In this document: one piece after another, positions 33,782-43,707 of the stretch
Numbering within the stretch: position 1 is the first letter of the stretch
Layout of the letters: each line of letters starts with the position of its first letter
Origin: an uncultured Coriobacteriaceae bacterium
Lineage (GTDB): Bacteria; Actinomycetota; Coriobacteriia; Coriobacteriales; Atopobiaceae
Direction of reading: 5' to 3'
Assembly (NCBI GenBank): GCA_902780305.1
Contig: CACZFB010000003.1
Span: 1-64,000, forward strand
DNA length: 64,000 nucleotides
Position numbers and translations under genes: made by a program
The notes under the pieces: model-generated
Told to the model about the DNA's origin: nothing
The model's input: the letters and a program-made list of their open reading frames with translations, nothing else
Databases searched by the model: none

Positions 33782-35710
33782 ATGAGAAACACACGTTGCA
33801 AGAAGCGGTTTTGGGGAGTGTTGTGCGTGGTGCTGGGCGGTCTGCTCGCGCTGAGCATGCCCGCTACGGCTGGTGCGGCCGAGCAGGTAGAGGTCGTGCC
33901 CGAAGAGGAGGTTGCGATTGAGCCCGCCGTTGCGGAAGAGCCCGCCGCTGTGGAGGCGCAGGACGACGGCACGTGGAACAACTGGAACCATTCGGACAGC
34001 CTGCCCACGGACCCCGGTAGCTATAAACTCCAGACCAACGTGACCCTCACCAAAACGTGGATCGTTCCCTATGGTGGTGGTACCGTCCCCGTCAACCTCG
34101 ACCTCAATGGGCACACCATTACCTCGAATCAAGAAGGCGACGCTTCCGTAATACGCATCTCAAAGTCAGAGAACGGCGAACCCGCCAAGCTCGTCCTCTA
34201 TGACAGCGTCAATGTCGAGGGCACCATCACCCACGCGAATGGCAAGAGCGGCCCCGGCGTGGAGATCGGCGACGGCGGCGAGTTCGTTATGGAGGGCGGC
34301 TGCATTTCCGGTAACGTTGTGTCAGGTAGTATCGGCGGTGGTGGCGTGCACGTGGGGAGTGGCGCCTCGTTCACTATGAATGGCGGTGCCATCCAGAAAA
34401 ACAAGGCGGACTACGGCGGCGGCGTGTACGTGGGAAGTGGCGCCACGTTCACCATGAATGGCGGCACCATCCAGAACAATGGAAGTAAGGAGACCCTACG
34501 TGGCGGCGGTGTGTACGTGGGAAGCGGCGCCAGCGCCTACGGCCGGGCCGGAGGCACCTTCAACCTGGCCGGTGGCACCATTACAGGGAACAACGCCGCA
34601 ATAGGAGGCGGCGTTGCCGGCTATTGGCCCAATGAGAGCGATCCCGCGTATAGGATCTTTCTGTCTGGCAACCCCCGCGTGACGGACAACTATAACGAAC
34701 GCCCAAACTACGACACCAAGGGCAAGAACCTTTGCCTGGTGTGGCCAAAATCCAACGAGCGTCCTCTTGGCATCAGGGGGACCCTTGGGGAGGAGGCCAT
34801 AATTGGCATTTCGGTCATACGGGACGATTCCTATGCCGAGGGCCCTAACACGTCCTTTATCTATACCGACGGCGTCTTTACCAAAGAATACCGGGCAACC
34901 CAAGGCGACGACCCCTGGCACCACTTTACGAGCGACAATCCCAACCGCTCCGTGCTTTGGACGCCAGATGGCCAGGAGGCGCAGCTGACAACGCCGCGCT
35001 ACATAACCGTGGCACCGGACATTACGGGCGGCACGGTCAAGACGAGCAGAGACTTTGCCGCCGAGGACGAGACGATGGCCATCCAGGCGACACCCGACGA
35101 GGGTTGGGAGCTCGTGAGCGTAGCGGCCAAGGACGTCGATGGTAACGACATCGCGGTCAATGGTAACCACGAGTTCGTCGTTCCCGCGTCTAACGTGGTC
35201 GTCTCGGCGACGTTTAAAAAGAAGCCCGTGCCGACCACCCTACCCGCGCCTGCGAACATCCACGTTGCCTACACTGCCCACGTCCAGAGAAAGGGTGACC
35301 TGCCTGCCGTGAGCGACGGTGCGGTGGCTGGTACTACCGGCAAGTCGCGCCGCTTGGAGGCGATGGGCGTTACGGTGAGCGATGGCGGCATCGAGTACCG
35401 AGCCCACCTCCAGCGCAAGGGCTGGGGCGACTGGGTTGCCGACGGCGCGCAAGCCGGCACCACTGGCCAATCCCGGCGTCTCGAGGCCATGCAGCTGAGG
35501 CTCACGGGCAAGGCCGCAGCTGACGGCTACCACGTGTGGTATCGCGTGCATTCACAGACATACGGCTGGCTGGGCTGGACGTGCGACGGCGAACCGGCTG
35601 GCACCACCGGCATGTCCAAACGTGCCGAGGCCTACCAGGTGCTGGTGCTCCACGGAGACGCCAAGCCCACCGACTACGACGCATCGAAGCCAGCCTACCG
35701 AAGGAAGTAA
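33782..35710 (+). CDS. Secreted beta-helix protein with three ChW repeats
   Basis: A 642-residue exported protein. A signal peptide covers about 1-33 ([20 protein letters not shown]). Residues about 80-310 form a right-handed beta-helix with repeated [20 protein letters not shown]-type turns, as in polymorphic outer-surface and pectate-lyase-like proteins. A segment around 430-500 resembles an InlB/Flg-type strand domain ([16 protein letters not shown]). Three ChW repeats end the protein; the first has lost its GW ([11 protein letters not shown]), the third has [16 protein letters not shown]. No LPXTG. The start has GGAGGAAG upstream. It is paralogous in its tail to the proteins at 541 and 51328. 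Ligand unknown. Confidence 0.8.
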   Translation: MRNTRCKKRFWGVLCVVLGGLLALSMPATAGAAEQVEVVPEEEVAIEPAVAEEPAAVEAQDDGTWNNWNHSDSLPTDPGSYKLQTNVTLTKTWIVPYGGGTVPVNLDLNGHTITSNQEGDASVIRISKSENGEPAKLVLYDSVNVEGTITHANGKSGPGVEIGDGGEFVMEGGCISGNVVSGSIGGGGVHVGSGASFTMNGGAIQKNKADYGGGVYVGSGATFTMNGGTIQNNGSKETLRGGGVYVGSGASAYGRAGGTFNLAGGTITGNNAAIGGGVAGYWPNESDPAYRIFLSGNPRVTDNYNERPNYDTKGKNLCLVWPKSNERPLGIRGTLGEEAIIGISVIRDDSYAEGPNTSFIYTDGVFTKEYRATQGDDPWHHFTSDNPNRSVLWTPDGQEAQLTTPRYITVAPDITGGTVKTSRDFAAEDETMAIQATPDEGWELVSVAAKDVDGNDIAVNGNHEFVVPASNVVVSATFKKKPVPTTLPAPANIHVAYTAHVQRKGDLPAVSDGAVAGTTGKSRRLEAMGVTVSDGGIEYRAHLQRKGWGDWVADGAQAGTTGQSRRLEAMQLRLTGKAAADGYHVWYRVHSQTYGWLGWTCDGEPAGTTGMSKRAEAYQVLVLHGDAKPTDYDASKPAYRRK

Positions 35711-35823
35711 CCCCTCGGATTGGCTTCCACCGCAGACGGCCAGGCATACGCATCCGTCGCGACAAGCCCCAGACGACACGTGTTACCATGGACAGGTTCG
35801 TACCCACGCATCCGGGAGGTAGC

Positions 35824-37023
35824 ATGACCAAGATCGCGATGAAGACGCCGCTGGTCGAGATGGACGGCGACGAGATGACCCGCATTATCTGGAAGCTGAT
35901 TAAGGACGAGCTCATCGAGCCCTTTGTGGACCTTAAGACCGAGTACTTCGACCTTGGCCTGGAGGAGCGCGAGCGCACGCGCGACCAGGTGACGGTTGAC
36001 GCGGCGGAGGCCACCAAGCGTCTGGGCGTCGCGGTTAAGTGCGCCACCATTACGCCCAACGCCGCCCGCATGGACGAGTATCACCTCAGTGAGATGTGGA
36101 AGAGTCCCAACGGCACTATCCGCGCGCTGCTCGACGGCACCGTGTTTCGGGCGCCCATCGTGGTGCGCGGCATCGACCCGTACGTGCGAACCTGGAAGAA
36201 GCCCATTACCATTGCCCGTCACGCCTACGGTGACGTGTACAAGAACACGGAGCTGCGCGTGGAGGGGCCGGGCACGGTGGAGCTGGTGTACACGCCGGCC
36301 GACGGCGGTGACGAGAAGCGCGCGCTCGTGCACGACTTTGCGGGCGCGGGCGTGGCGCAGGGCATCCACAACTTGGACGACTCCATTGCCAGCTTTGCGC
36401 GCGCGAGCTTCAACTACGCGCTGGACACCAACCAAGACCTGTGGTTTGCCACCAAGGACACCATCTCCAAGACCTACGACCACCGGTTTAAGGACATCTT
36501 CCAGGAGGTGTTCGACGCCGAGTACCGCGCACGCTTCGAGGAGGCGGGCATCGAGTACTTCTATACCCTCATCGACGATGCCGTGGCCCGTGTGATTCGC
36601 AGCGAGGGCGGCTTTATTTGGGCGTGCAAGAATTACGACGGCGACGTGATGAGCGATATGGTGAGCACGGCCTTCGGCTCGCTGGCCATGATGACCTCGG
36701 TGCTGGTCTCGCCGGCAGGCTACTATGAGTTCGAGGCCGCGCACGGCACCGTGCAGCGTCACTACTACAAGCATCTGGCCGGCGAGCAGACCAGCACCAA
36801 CTCCGTGGCAACCATCTTTGCGTGGACGGGCGCGCTGGCCAAGCGCGGCGAGCTGGACGAGCTGCCCGAGCTGGTGGCCTTCGCGCGCAAGTTGGAGCAG
36901 GCCACCATCGACACCATCGAGTCGGGCGTGATGACGGGTGACCTCGCGGCCATTACCAGCCTGCCCAACCCCACCCGCGTGAGCACGCAGGAGTTTATCT
37001 GCGCCGTTGCCGAGCGTCTATGA
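35824..37023 (+). CDS. icd: NADP-dependent isocitrate dehydrogenase
   Basis: A 399-residue enzyme of the eukaryote-like dimeric NADP class, converting isocitrate to 2-oxoglutarate. It opens with [17 protein letters not shown], followed by the substrate-binding [19 protein letters not shown], then [27 protein letters not shown] with the metal-binding Asp residues, and [20 protein letters not shown] with the NADP-binding region. The start at 35824 follows GGGAGGTAGC; the open frame extends much further upstream without a site. Its TGA stop is the first codon of a family-A palindrome. Confidence 0.93.
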   Translation: MTKIAMKTPLVEMDGDEMTRIIWKLIKDELIEPFVDLKTEYFDLGLEERERTRDQVTVDAAEATKRLGVAVKCATITPNAARMDEYHLSEMWKSPNGTIRALLDGTVFRAPIVVRGIDPYVRTWKKPITIARHAYGDVYKNTELRVEGPGTVELVYTPADGGDEKRALVHDFAGAGVAQGIHNLDDSIASFARASFNYALDTNQDLWFATKDTISKTYDHRFKDIFQEVFDAEYRARFEEAGIEYFYTLIDDAVARVIRSEGGFIWACKNYDGDVMSDMVSTAFGSLAMMTSVLVSPAGYYEFEAAHGTVQRHYYKHLAGEQTSTNSVATIFAWTGALAKRGELDELPELVAFARKLEQATIDTIESGVMTGDLAAITSLPNPTRVSTQEFICAVAERL

Positions 37024-37049
37024 GAAAAGGGGCCAAACCCCTTTTCTCA
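37021..37049. terminator. Family-A palindrome fused to the icd stop codon
   Basis: TGAGAAAAGGGG, CCAAA, CCCCTTTTCTCA. The first three bases are the icd stop. It also lies just before the end of the convergent gene at 37067, so it can serve both. Confidence 0.7.
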
Positions 37050-37066
37050 CTTTCGATAGGGGAGCG

Positions 37067-37564
37067 CTACTCGGCGCTCTCCTCGAGCATCTTCGTGCTT
37101 ACGGCGTCGGCAAGGTCGACCACCTGCAGTGTCTTTCCCAACGGCGTAAGCACCTTGAGCAGGGTGTCCAGACGCGGGGAGTTGACGCGCGTCTCCAGGC
37201 GCGCGACCACCGGCTGCTTAACACCTGCCGCGGCTGCCAGCTTTGCCTGCGAGAGGCCACTCTGGTGGCGGGAATCAACCACCTCGGAAATAACGCGCGC
37301 GCACTCGGCATCCACCACGCTCACGCGCTGGCTCTCCTCGTAGATCTCCTTGCACCCCATGTCCAGCTCCTTGCCCCACGAGACTCCATAGCCCTCGGCG
37401 GCAAGCTGGGCAGAGAGGAAGAGCTCCTCGTCTTGGAGCGGGGCAAACTCGCTGCGCTTTTGAATAAGGGCGTCGATGTCCAGAAGACGTGTTTCGCCGT
37501 CCGCAAACCACACGAGGAGCGTAGACGGAACGAGCGGTTGTGCGGCAGCAATCTTTTTAAACAT
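37067..37564 (-). CDS. DUF2442-like domain fused to a helix-turn-helix
   Basis: A 165-residue protein. The first 85 residues resemble DUF2442 (TLLVWFADGETRLLDIDALI, AEGYGVSWGKELDMG), a small domain often encoded near toxin-antitoxin genes. Residues about 105-160 are an XRE-type helix-turn-helix (SGLSQAKLAAAAGVKQPVVARLET). The chosen ATG gives MFKKIAAAQ and has only a weak ribosome binding site; a TTG 78 bases upstream would add a hydrophobic stretch. The DNA upstream is AT-rich and unlike its surroundings. No toxin-like neighbour is present, so it may be an orphan antitoxin or a self-standing regulator. Confidence 0.65.
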   Translation of the reverse strand: MFKKIAAAQPLVPSTLLVWFADGETRLLDIDALIQKRSEFAPLQDEELFLSAQLAAEGYGVSWGKELDMGCKEIYEESQRVSVVDAECARVISEVVDSRHQSGLSQAKLAAAAGVKQPVVARLETRVNSPRLDTLLKVLTPLGKTLQVVDLADAVSTKMLEESAE

Positions 37565-37687
37565 TAAGTATCCAATCAAAAACAGAATTATGAGATGCGA
37601 TACGAAAATAATATATCCTAAGCAATCAAAAGATGCTAGCAAGATTTCCTATTGGTGTTTTTTAAACATGAGTTGAGTCTTTTCGGA

Positions 37688-37706
37688 CAAAGGGGACAGT
37701 CCCCCG
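37688..37706. repeat. Family-B half element
   Basis: AAGGGGACAGTCCCCC, a single palindrome of the family, followed by GATTACCACC, which resembles the GTACCACC edge of the complete copies. It lies in front of galK. Confidence 0.55.
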
Positions 37707-37849
37707 ATTACCACCCGGTCACGTTGCCGCAGCTTACGGCTCCGCTTGGCGGTCGTGGGCGCGGGCCAGACGACTTGCGTTACAGTTACATAAAACACGT
37801 TGCGTTCCGCGTGGCAAGGCGCGTGGTCGACCAAAGAGAGGAGCGGCAT

Positions 37850-39049
37850 ATGCCTGCACGAGCCGATTTTAAGGAATTGATCCCTGCGTTCGAGGATGCG
37901 TTTGGCGCCGTGGGCAACCGCCGGCTCTTGGCCGTGCGCGCACCTGGTCGCACCGAAATCGCCGGCAACCACACCGACCACGAGGGTGGCACCGTAATTG
38001 CCGCCGCGGTCGACCGCTACGTGGAGGGCATCTTCTCGCCGACGTCTGGCGGCCTGATGCGCGTGCAGAGCGAGGGATATGGCCTGGTCGAGGTGGACGT
38101 GGCGAGTACCGAGGCGCGCGACGACGAGCGCGGGACCACCGCATCGCTCGTGCGGGGCATGGCCGCGCAGTTCGCAGCGCGCGGCTATACCCCGCAGGGC
38201 TTCGACGCCTGCCTGCGCAGTGACGTGCTGGGCGGCTCGGGTCTCTCGAGCTCGGCTGCCTTCGAGTTGGAGCTGGGACAGGCCCTCAACGCGATGTGGG
38301 CCGACGGCAGCATTGCTCCGGACGAGCTGGCAATGATGGCACAGCGCGCCGAGCGTGAGTGGTTTGGCAAGCCGTGCGGCCTCATGGATCAGGCCGCGGT
38401 GGCGCTGGGGGGCGTGCAGCACATGGACTTTGGGACGCCGGGCGTCCTTGCCGCCGAGCCGCTGGACTTCGACTTCGCCGAGCACGGCTATGCCATCTGC
38501 ATCGTGGCGGTGGGCGCCGACCACGCGGCGAACATCGACGACTACGCGGCAGTTCCCGGCGAGATGCAGGCCGTGGCGCGCGAGTTGGGCGCAGACGTGC
38601 TCAGCGAGGTGCGGGTGGAGGACGTGCTGGCTGCCATGCCCAAGATTCGACAGACCCTGGGCGATCGCGCGGCCCTACGCGCCCTGCACTATTATCAGGA
38701 GGACTGGCTGGTAACGGCGCGAGCCAACGCATTGAAGGCGCAGGACCTGGACCGGTTCCTCGAGCTCACCAGATTCTCGGGCGAGAGTTCGGCCATGTTC
38801 CTGCAAAACGTGAGCATCGGCGGCTCTGCGGAGCAGCCCTCCATGCTGGCCATCGCCCTGGCCAGCAGCCTGCTGTGCGGTCGGGGCGCCGTGCGCGTGC
38901 ACGGCGGCGGCTTTGGCGGCACCATCCAGGCTTTTGTGCCGCTCGATGCCGTCGAGGAATTTGTCGCGGGCATGGACGCGGTGTTTGGCGAGGGCGCCTG
39001 CGGCGTGTATGGCGTGGATCACGAGGGGGCAAAGGCATGGTGGATGTAG
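37850..39049 (+). CDS. galK: Galactokinase
   Basis: A 399-residue GHMP kinase that phosphorylates galactose at C1 with ATP. The galactokinase signature is RAPGRTEIAGNHTDHEGGTV, with the common GRxExxGxHxDY ending in His-Glu. The ATP loop is VLGGSGLSSSAAFELELG, and the C-terminal GHMP motif is VRVHGGGFGGTIQAFVP. A conserved PCGLMDQAA is present. The ribosome binding site is AGAGAGGAG. It overlaps galT by 13 bases, so translation of the two is coupled. galE and a galactose transporter are not in the window. Confidence 0.92.
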   Translation: MPARADFKELIPAFEDAFGAVGNRRLLAVRAPGRTEIAGNHTDHEGGTVIAAAVDRYVEGIFSPTSGGLMRVQSEGYGLVEVDVASTEARDDERGTTASLVRGMAAQFAARGYTPQGFDACLRSDVLGGSGLSSSAAFELELGQALNAMWADGSIAPDELAMMAQRAEREWFGKPCGLMDQAAVALGGVQHMDFGTPGVLAAEPLDFDFAEHGYAICIVAVGADHAANIDDYAAVPGEMQAVARELGADVLSEVRVEDVLAAMPKIRQTLGDRAALRALHYYQEDWLVTARANALKAQDLDRFLELTRFSGESSAMFLQNVSIGGSAEQPSMLAIALASSLLCGRGAVRVHGGGFGGTIQAFVPLDAVEEFVAGMDAVFGEGACGVYGVDHEGAKAWWM

Positions 39050-40425
39050 CGCAGAAGCTCGTTGCGTACGCGATCGAGCGTGGGCTCGTCGAGCCAATCG
39101 ACCGTACGTGGGCATACAACCGGGTACTTGAAGCCGTGGGCGCCTTCGGCCCGGTTCAAACAGAGGCCTGCGAAGACGACATCGACTCCCTGCTTGCGGC
39201 GCTGTCCGAAGTCGCCGTGGCAAATGGCCAGGTGGAGGACTCTGCGGGCGGTCGCGACCGTGCGGCCATGCGCGTGGCGGGAACCATCACGCCCGCTCCG
39301 TCGGTGGTCTCGGCGCGTTTTTGGCAGGCATACAACGAGGCCGGACCACAGGCGGCCACCGACTGGTTCTATGAGCTGTGCGGCGACGTCAACTACGTGC
39401 GGCACGCCGCCATCGCGCGCAACCTTGCCTGGACGTGTTCCACGAGCTGGGGCGACCTGCAAATTACCATCAACAAGTCCAAGCCCGAGAAGGACCCGCG
39501 CGACATCGCCGCAGCCGGCAAGGCACTGCCAGGCGAGGCGTATCCCGCGTGCCAGCTGTGCGTGCAGAACGAGGGATACTCGGGGCGTCCCGCCGCGCTG
39601 GGCGGCGGACATCCCGCGCGGCAGAACCTGCGCATCGTGCCCGTGGAGCTGGGCGGGGAGCGGTGGGGCTTCCAGTACTCTCCCTACGCGTACTTCAACG
39701 AGCACTGCATTGCCATGAGCAGCGAGCATCGGCCCATGCATGTGGACCGCGCCGCTCTGGGCTGCTTGCTGGACTTCGTGGACCAGCTGCCGCACTACTT
39801 CGTGGGCTCCAATGCCGACCTGCCCATCGTGGGCGGCTCGATCCTCTCGCACGACCACTTCCAGGGCGGGCGTCACGAGTTTCCCATGGACCGTGCCGAG
39901 GAGCTCGACGAGTTCGTCATGGCCGGTTACGAGGGTGTGTCGTGCTTCGTGCTGCGCTGGCCCCTCTCGGTGCTGCGCCTGCGTGCCGAGGACCGAGATG
40001 CCCTGCTCGACGCGGCGGACCACGTGTTGAGTGCGTGGCGCGCGTGGAGCGACCCGGCGGTGGGCGTGGTTGCCCACGACGCCGACGGCACGCCGCACAA
40101 CACGGTAACGCCCATCTGCCGCCGTCGCGGCGAGGCGTACGAGCTGGACCTCGCGCTGCGCTGCAACGTTACGAGCGACGAGCATCCCCTGGGCGTGTTT
40201 CATCCGCACGAGGACAAGTGGCACGTAAAGAAGGAGAACATCGGCCTTATTGAGGTGATGGGCTTGGCCATCCTGCCGCCGCGCCTGGAGGCCGAGCTGG
40301 ACGCGGGTCGCCTGACGCGCGACCAGATTGGCCACGTGTTTGCCGCCGTGCTGGAGGACGCCGGCGTGTTCAAGTGGGACGACGCCGGCCGCGCCGCCCA
40401 GGCTCGCTTCGTGGCGTCGCTGTAA
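39037..40425 (+). CDS. galT: UDP-glucose-hexose-1-phosphate uridylyltransferase, type 2
   Basis: A 462-residue GalT of the Gram-positive type 2 family, which transfers UMP between glucose 1-phosphate and galactose 1-phosphate. The family is recognised by its length and by CQLCVQNEGYSGRP, RWGFQYSPYAYFNEHCI and GGSILSHDHFQGGRHEFPM, with the His-x-His nucleophile region. The start is the ATG at 39037, within the end of galK, behind GAGGGGGCAAAGG. Long open frames upstream are an artefact of galK. Downstream is the family-C palindrome at 40436. Confidence 0.92.
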   Translation: MVDVAQKLVAYAIERGLVEPIDRTWAYNRVLEAVGAFGPVQTEACEDDIDSLLAALSEVAVANGQVEDSAGGRDRAAMRVAGTITPAPSVVSARFWQAYNEAGPQAATDWFYELCGDVNYVRHAAIARNLAWTCSTSWGDLQITINKSKPEKDPRDIAAAGKALPGEAYPACQLCVQNEGYSGRPAALGGGHPARQNLRIVPVELGGERWGFQYSPYAYFNEHCIAMSSEHRPMHVDRAALGCLLDFVDQLPHYFVGSNADLPIVGGSILSHDHFQGGRHEFPMDRAEELDEFVMAGYEGVSCFVLRWPLSVLRLRAEDRDALLDAADHVLSAWRAWSDPAVGVVAHDADGTPHNTVTPICRRRGEAYELDLALRCNVTSDEHPLGVFHPHEDKWHVKKENIGLIEVMGLAILPPRLEAELDAGRLTRDQIGHVFAAVLEDAGVFKWDDAGRAAQARFVASL

Positions 40426-40435
40426 CCCCGCACCC

Positions 40436-40468
40436 GCCCAGCAAAGGGGGTTACTCCCCTTGCTGGGC
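40436..40468 (+). terminator. Family-C palindrome after galT
   Basis: GCCCAGCAAAGGGG and CCCCTTGCTGGGC around GTTACT. It lies ten bases after the galT stop and in front of the TATAAT box (40474-40479) of the next gene. Confidence 0.65.
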
Positions 40469-40514
40469 GAGCCTATAATGATGGCGTGATTCCCGCAAAG
40501 AGAGAGGAACGACG

Positions 40515-41489
40515 GTGAGCAAAGAGAAGAGCCTGCATGCGGCCAGCGGTTGGTTGATGTTGCTTGTGGTGGTGTTTGGCTACATTGCCTCGCTGCTGGT
40601 AATGTTCTTTGGGTTTATCGCATTCGTCATGTGGACCGACTTCCCGCGCAGGGGGGCCAACCCATTCCCCGTCATCCTGCTGGGCCTGTTGCTGTTTGTG
40701 GCGACCTCCATCGCCCGCCGGGGTTTCTTTACGCTGCAGCCCGGCCAGGCGCGCGTGTGCGTGCTGTTTGGCAAGTACGTGGGAACCGTGCGTGACGACG
40801 GGCTCAAGTGGGGCAACCCGTTTTATGCCAAGAGCCTGGGCATCTCGAGCAATGCCGGCGGCAACACCAAGGTGCACCAGCACGACTCCAAGATTTCGGT
40901 CCGCGCGCGCACGTACACGGGCGAGCGCATAAAGGTAAACGACAAGATGGGCAACCCCATCGAGATCGCAACCGTTATCGTATGGCATGTGGCCGACACG
41001 GCAAAGGCCCTGTTCGACGTGGACGATTACGAGCTCTACGTGGAGATGATCACCGAGACGGCCTTGCGTCACGTGGCTTCGCTCTATTCGTACGACCACA
41101 TGGCCGACGACGACGCCAACGCCGATGCCATTACGCTGCGCACCAACATTGAGGAGGTGAGCGAGGCGCTTCAGGCCGAGCTCTCGCACAAGCTCGAGGT
41201 GGCCGGCGTGGAGGTGGAGGACGCGCGCCTTACCCACCTTGCCTACGCGCAGGAGATCGCGCAGGCCATGCTGCGGCGCCAGCAGGCCGAGGCCATCATT
41301 GCCGCACGTAAGAAGATCGTGGAGGGTGCCGTGGGTATGGTGGACATGGCGCTCTCGCAGCTCTCGGACGGTGGCGTGGTGGACTTCGACGACGACCGCA
41401 AGGCCACCATGGCGTCCAACCTCATGGTGGTACTGTGCGCCGATTCCGAGGCGCAACCCGTAATCAACACGGGCACGCTTCAGCAGTAG
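40515..41489 (+). CDS. SPFH/band-7 membrane protein
   Basis: A 324-residue stomatin/flotillin-like protein. Two hydrophobic segments lie at about 12-42 and 50-66, followed by an SPFH domain (about 70-260: FTLQPGQARVCVLFGKYVGTV, GNPIEIATVIVWHVAD, HKLEVAGVEVEDARLTHLAYA) and a helical QQAEAIIAARKKIVEGAV. Such proteins scaffold membrane microdomains. The start is GTG at 40515 behind AGAGAGGAAC; a perfect TATAAT lies at 40474-40479. It stands between the gal genes and a polytopic membrane protein on the same strand. Confidence 0.88.
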   Translation: MSKEKSLHAASGWLMLLVVVFGYIASLLVMFFGFIAFVMWTDFPRRGANPFPVILLGLLLFVATSIARRGFFTLQPGQARVCVLFGKYVGTVRDDGLKWGNPFYAKSLGISSNAGGNTKVHQHDSKISVRARTYTGERIKVNDKMGNPIEIATVIVWHVADTAKALFDVDDYELYVEMITETALRHVASLYSYDHMADDDANADAITLRTNIEEVSEALQAELSHKLEVAGVEVEDARLTHLAYAQEIAQAMLRRQQAEAIIAARKKIVEGAVGMVDMALSQLSDGGVVDFDDDRKATMASNLMVVLCADSEAQPVINTGTLQQ

Positions 41490-41583
41490 GCGTGTGGGGC
41501 GTGGGCCTGCAGGAACGGGCCAGTTGGGTGGACCTGCCGGAGCGGACCCGCCTCTTGCCTGCGCTACGGGAGGACGTGGACGT

Positions 41584-43305
41584 ATGAGAAGAATCGGCAT
41601 GTTTGCCATGCGTGCGGCTTTGGCGTGCTTTGCGTGTGTCGTCGTGCTCCTTGCGCTTACGGCGGCCATAAGTACCGCCCGCATGGAGGTGCTTGCCTCC
41701 GAGCACACCTACCATCTACCCGACAGTCCGATTGCCAACGTCGCGTTTGTCGCGGCGCTGGTGGCGGTGCTGTGCGTCGTGGCTCGGGGTCCGCGCCTGG
41801 CTCGTCTGCGCACCTGGCTCGTGTCGGATAAGGGCTTTTGCGTGGCGAGGGTGGTGTTGCTGGCGTTGGTGTTTGCCAGTGCGTGCGTCTGGCTGCTCGC
41901 GTTGCGTCCGTTGCCGGTGGCCGACCAGTGGAGCGTGCTGCGCGTTGCGCGCGCCTCGTTGGCAGGGGACTGGAGCGATGTTGGCAGGGGAGGGTATCTC
42001 TCGGCCTATCCTTTTCAAGTGGGCATCGTGTTGGTGCTGCGCTGCTTCGTGGCGGTCTTTGGCGACCATGCCGAGCTGGCGTTCCAGCTCTCCAACGCCG
42101 TGGCGCTCGTGGTGTCCTACGTTTCGCTGGGCGATCTGCTCCAACGCTTTGGTGCCGGACGGCTCCAGCAGCTCGCCCTGCTCGCGTCTGGCCTTGTGTT
42201 CTTTCCGCTTACGCAGTACGTGGCGTTTGTGTACGGAACGCTGTGGGGACTTGCGCTGATCACGCTGGCCATGCGGTTTGAGCTGGACTTCCTGCGTGCG
42301 CCGCGCGTGCGCTACGCCGTGTTGTGTGCAATCGCCCTGTTCTGCTCGCTGACGTTTAAGGAGAACTACAAGATCTGTGCCATCGCCATGGTGCTGGTGG
42401 CCCTGCTCGAGCTCGTGCTTTCGCGCAAGGTGGCGATCGTGGGTCTGCTCGCGGCGATTGTCGTGGCGCTGGTTGCCCAGTCGGTCGCTCCGCGCGCCTA
42501 TGTGGAGCGGGCGTCGGGCATGCGGGTCGCCGAGGGCGTCTCGTCCTGGAGCTACCTGGCCATGGGGCTGCAGGAGGTATACGCCGATTGTGGTTGGTAC
42601 TCGGACTACAACCTTGCCACGTATCGTGCGGCGGGCGACGACGCGCAGGAGCAGGCGCGCGTGGCCAAGGAGGAGTTTGCACGACGGGCGCAGGAGCTGG
42701 CCGCTCATCCGCAGGCCGCGCTGCGGTTCTTCGTGCGCAAGATTGCCTCGCAGTGGAACAACCCCACCTTTCAGGGTGCGTGGATCGCGCAGGTGAGCGA
42801 TCCTGCGCGGCCGGTTGAGGGCCTGGGAGCGCGGCTGGTGGGCAGGACGGCCACGGACGTCTCGTATGCGTATCTCAACCTAGTGCAGTTTGCCCTGCTT
42901 GTTGGGGCGTGCGCATGGGTCGTGCTGCAGCGTTGGGGCGACGAGCGTGCGCGCCCCGCGCTTCTGCTGGCGGTTGCCTTCGTGGGTGGGTTCTTGTGCC
43001 ATGTGTTTTGGGAGGCCAAGGCGCAGTATACCCTGCCCTATTTCGTACTGCTGCTGCCCCTGGCTACGATGGGCTATGCCCGAGTGGTGCGGGCGGTGTG
43101 CGCGCTGCGCGCCCGACCGCACGAATGGCGAGAGGCGCTGCGCCGTGGCGTGGCCGCGCACAGGCCGGCGGTCGTTTGCGTGGCGGTGACCTGCGTGCTC
43201 TTTGCGGTGTGCTGCGCGTGTGGCGCGGCCGCCTATCTCACGCTGGACGCCGCCGGATACCAGTGGTACGTGGCCTCGAATCCCGTCGCGAACCTTCTCA
43301 CATGA
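41584..43305 (+). CDS. Polytopic membrane protein, glycosyltransferase-like (GT-C fold candidate)
   Basis: A 573-residue protein with roughly 11-13 transmembrane helices. The first extracytoplasmic loop contains PLPVADQWSVLRVARA, with an acidic residue after the first span, reminiscent of the Asp of GT-C mannosyl- or glucosyltransferases. A later loop (GWYSDYNLATYRAAGDDAQEQ) and the soluble middle (about 320-410) are unfamiliar. The C-terminus is short. The start at 41584 has GGGAGGACG at a longer distance than usual (about 10 bases). I cannot assign a substrate. The gene is followed by the large repeat array. Confidence 0.65.
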   Translation: MRRIGMFAMRAALACFACVVVLLALTAAISTARMEVLASEHTYHLPDSPIANVAFVAALVAVLCVVARGPRLARLRTWLVSDKGFCVARVVLLALVFASACVWLLALRPLPVADQWSVLRVARASLAGDWSDVGRGGYLSAYPFQVGIVLVLRCFVAVFGDHAELAFQLSNAVALVVSYVSLGDLLQRFGAGRLQQLALLASGLVFFPLTQYVAFVYGTLWGLALITLAMRFELDFLRAPRVRYAVLCAIALFCSLTFKENYKICAIAMVLVALLELVLSRKVAIVGLLAAIVVALVAQSVAPRAYVERASGMRVAEGVSSWSYLAMGLQEVYADCGWYSDYNLATYRAAGDDAQEQARVAKEEFARRAQELAAHPQAALRFFVRKIASQWNNPTFQGAWIAQVSDPARPVEGLGARLVGRTATDVSYAYLNLVQFALLVGACAWVVLQRWGDERARPALLLAVAFVGGFLCHVFWEAKAQYTLPYFVLLLPLATMGYARVVRAVCALRARPHEWREALRRGVAAHRPAVVCVAVTCVLFAVCCACGAAAYLTLDAAGYQWYVASNPVANLLT

Positions 43306-43309
43306 CGCT

Positions 43310-43344
43310 GGTGGTACGCGGGGGACTGTCCCCTGCGTACCACC
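43310..43344. terminator. Family-B palindrome after the membrane-protein gene
   Basis: GGTGGTACGCGGGGGAC and GTCCCCTGCGTACCACC around a single T-centre, a nearly perfect stem starting 4 bases after the TGA stop. Confidence 0.7.
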
Positions 43345-43350
43345 GAGCCG

Positions 43351-43638
43351 TTACGTTCTGCTGGAATCTTGAGTCGTGGCGAGGCGTCTGCCGAGAATTA
43401 AAGTCGTGGCACAAAATCTGTCGAGAATTAAAACCGTGGCACAAAGTCTGCTGGGCTTCCAAGCTGTGGCGCCACGGCTACGAATCCCAGCAGATTCCGT
43501 GCCACGGCGCGCAATCCCAGCAGACGCACCCCGCGCCCGTGCCACGGCGCGCAATCCCAGCAGACGCACCCCGAGCCCGTGCCACGGCGCGCAATCCCAG
43601 CAGACGCACCCCGCACCCGTGCCACGGCGCGCAATCCC
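43351..43638. repeat. Palindromic tandem array, 30-bp and 40-bp units
   Basis: Left side: four direct units of exactly 30 bases, each ending in GTGGC (at 43376, 43406, 43436 and 43466), with an inner consensus near TCTGYCGAGAATTAAA. The array then turns over at GTGGC|GCCAC (43466-43475). Right side: one inverted 30-base unit, then three nearly identical inverted 40-base units (starting 43501, 43541 and 43581, each GCCACGGCGCGCAATCCCAG plus CAGACGCACCCCG), then a truncated unit. The 40-base units contain a 10-base insertion relative to the 30-base ones. It is not coding (40 is not a multiple of 3) and not CRISPR (no unique spacers). It ends about 70 bases upstream of purE. Confidence 0.85.
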
Positions 43639-43707
43639 GTCCACACCGCTCTATTGTGCCGTTCGTTGTCGTATACTGGACAATCATTCGCGCTTGAGGA
43701 GGTAAAC

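Noticed and set aside
31808-34132. 774-codon open frame antisense to the EAL gene
   Set aside because: It runs through a palindromic terminator and a gene boundary on the other strand, and its composition is that of a reversed frame.
38359-39036. N-terminal extension of galT inside galK
   Set aside because: The frame is open through galK only because of high GC; GalT homology starts at the ATG at 39037.
43351-43638. CRISPR array
   Set aside because: The units follow each other without unique spacers, change orientation in the middle and have two lengths. No cas genes are present.
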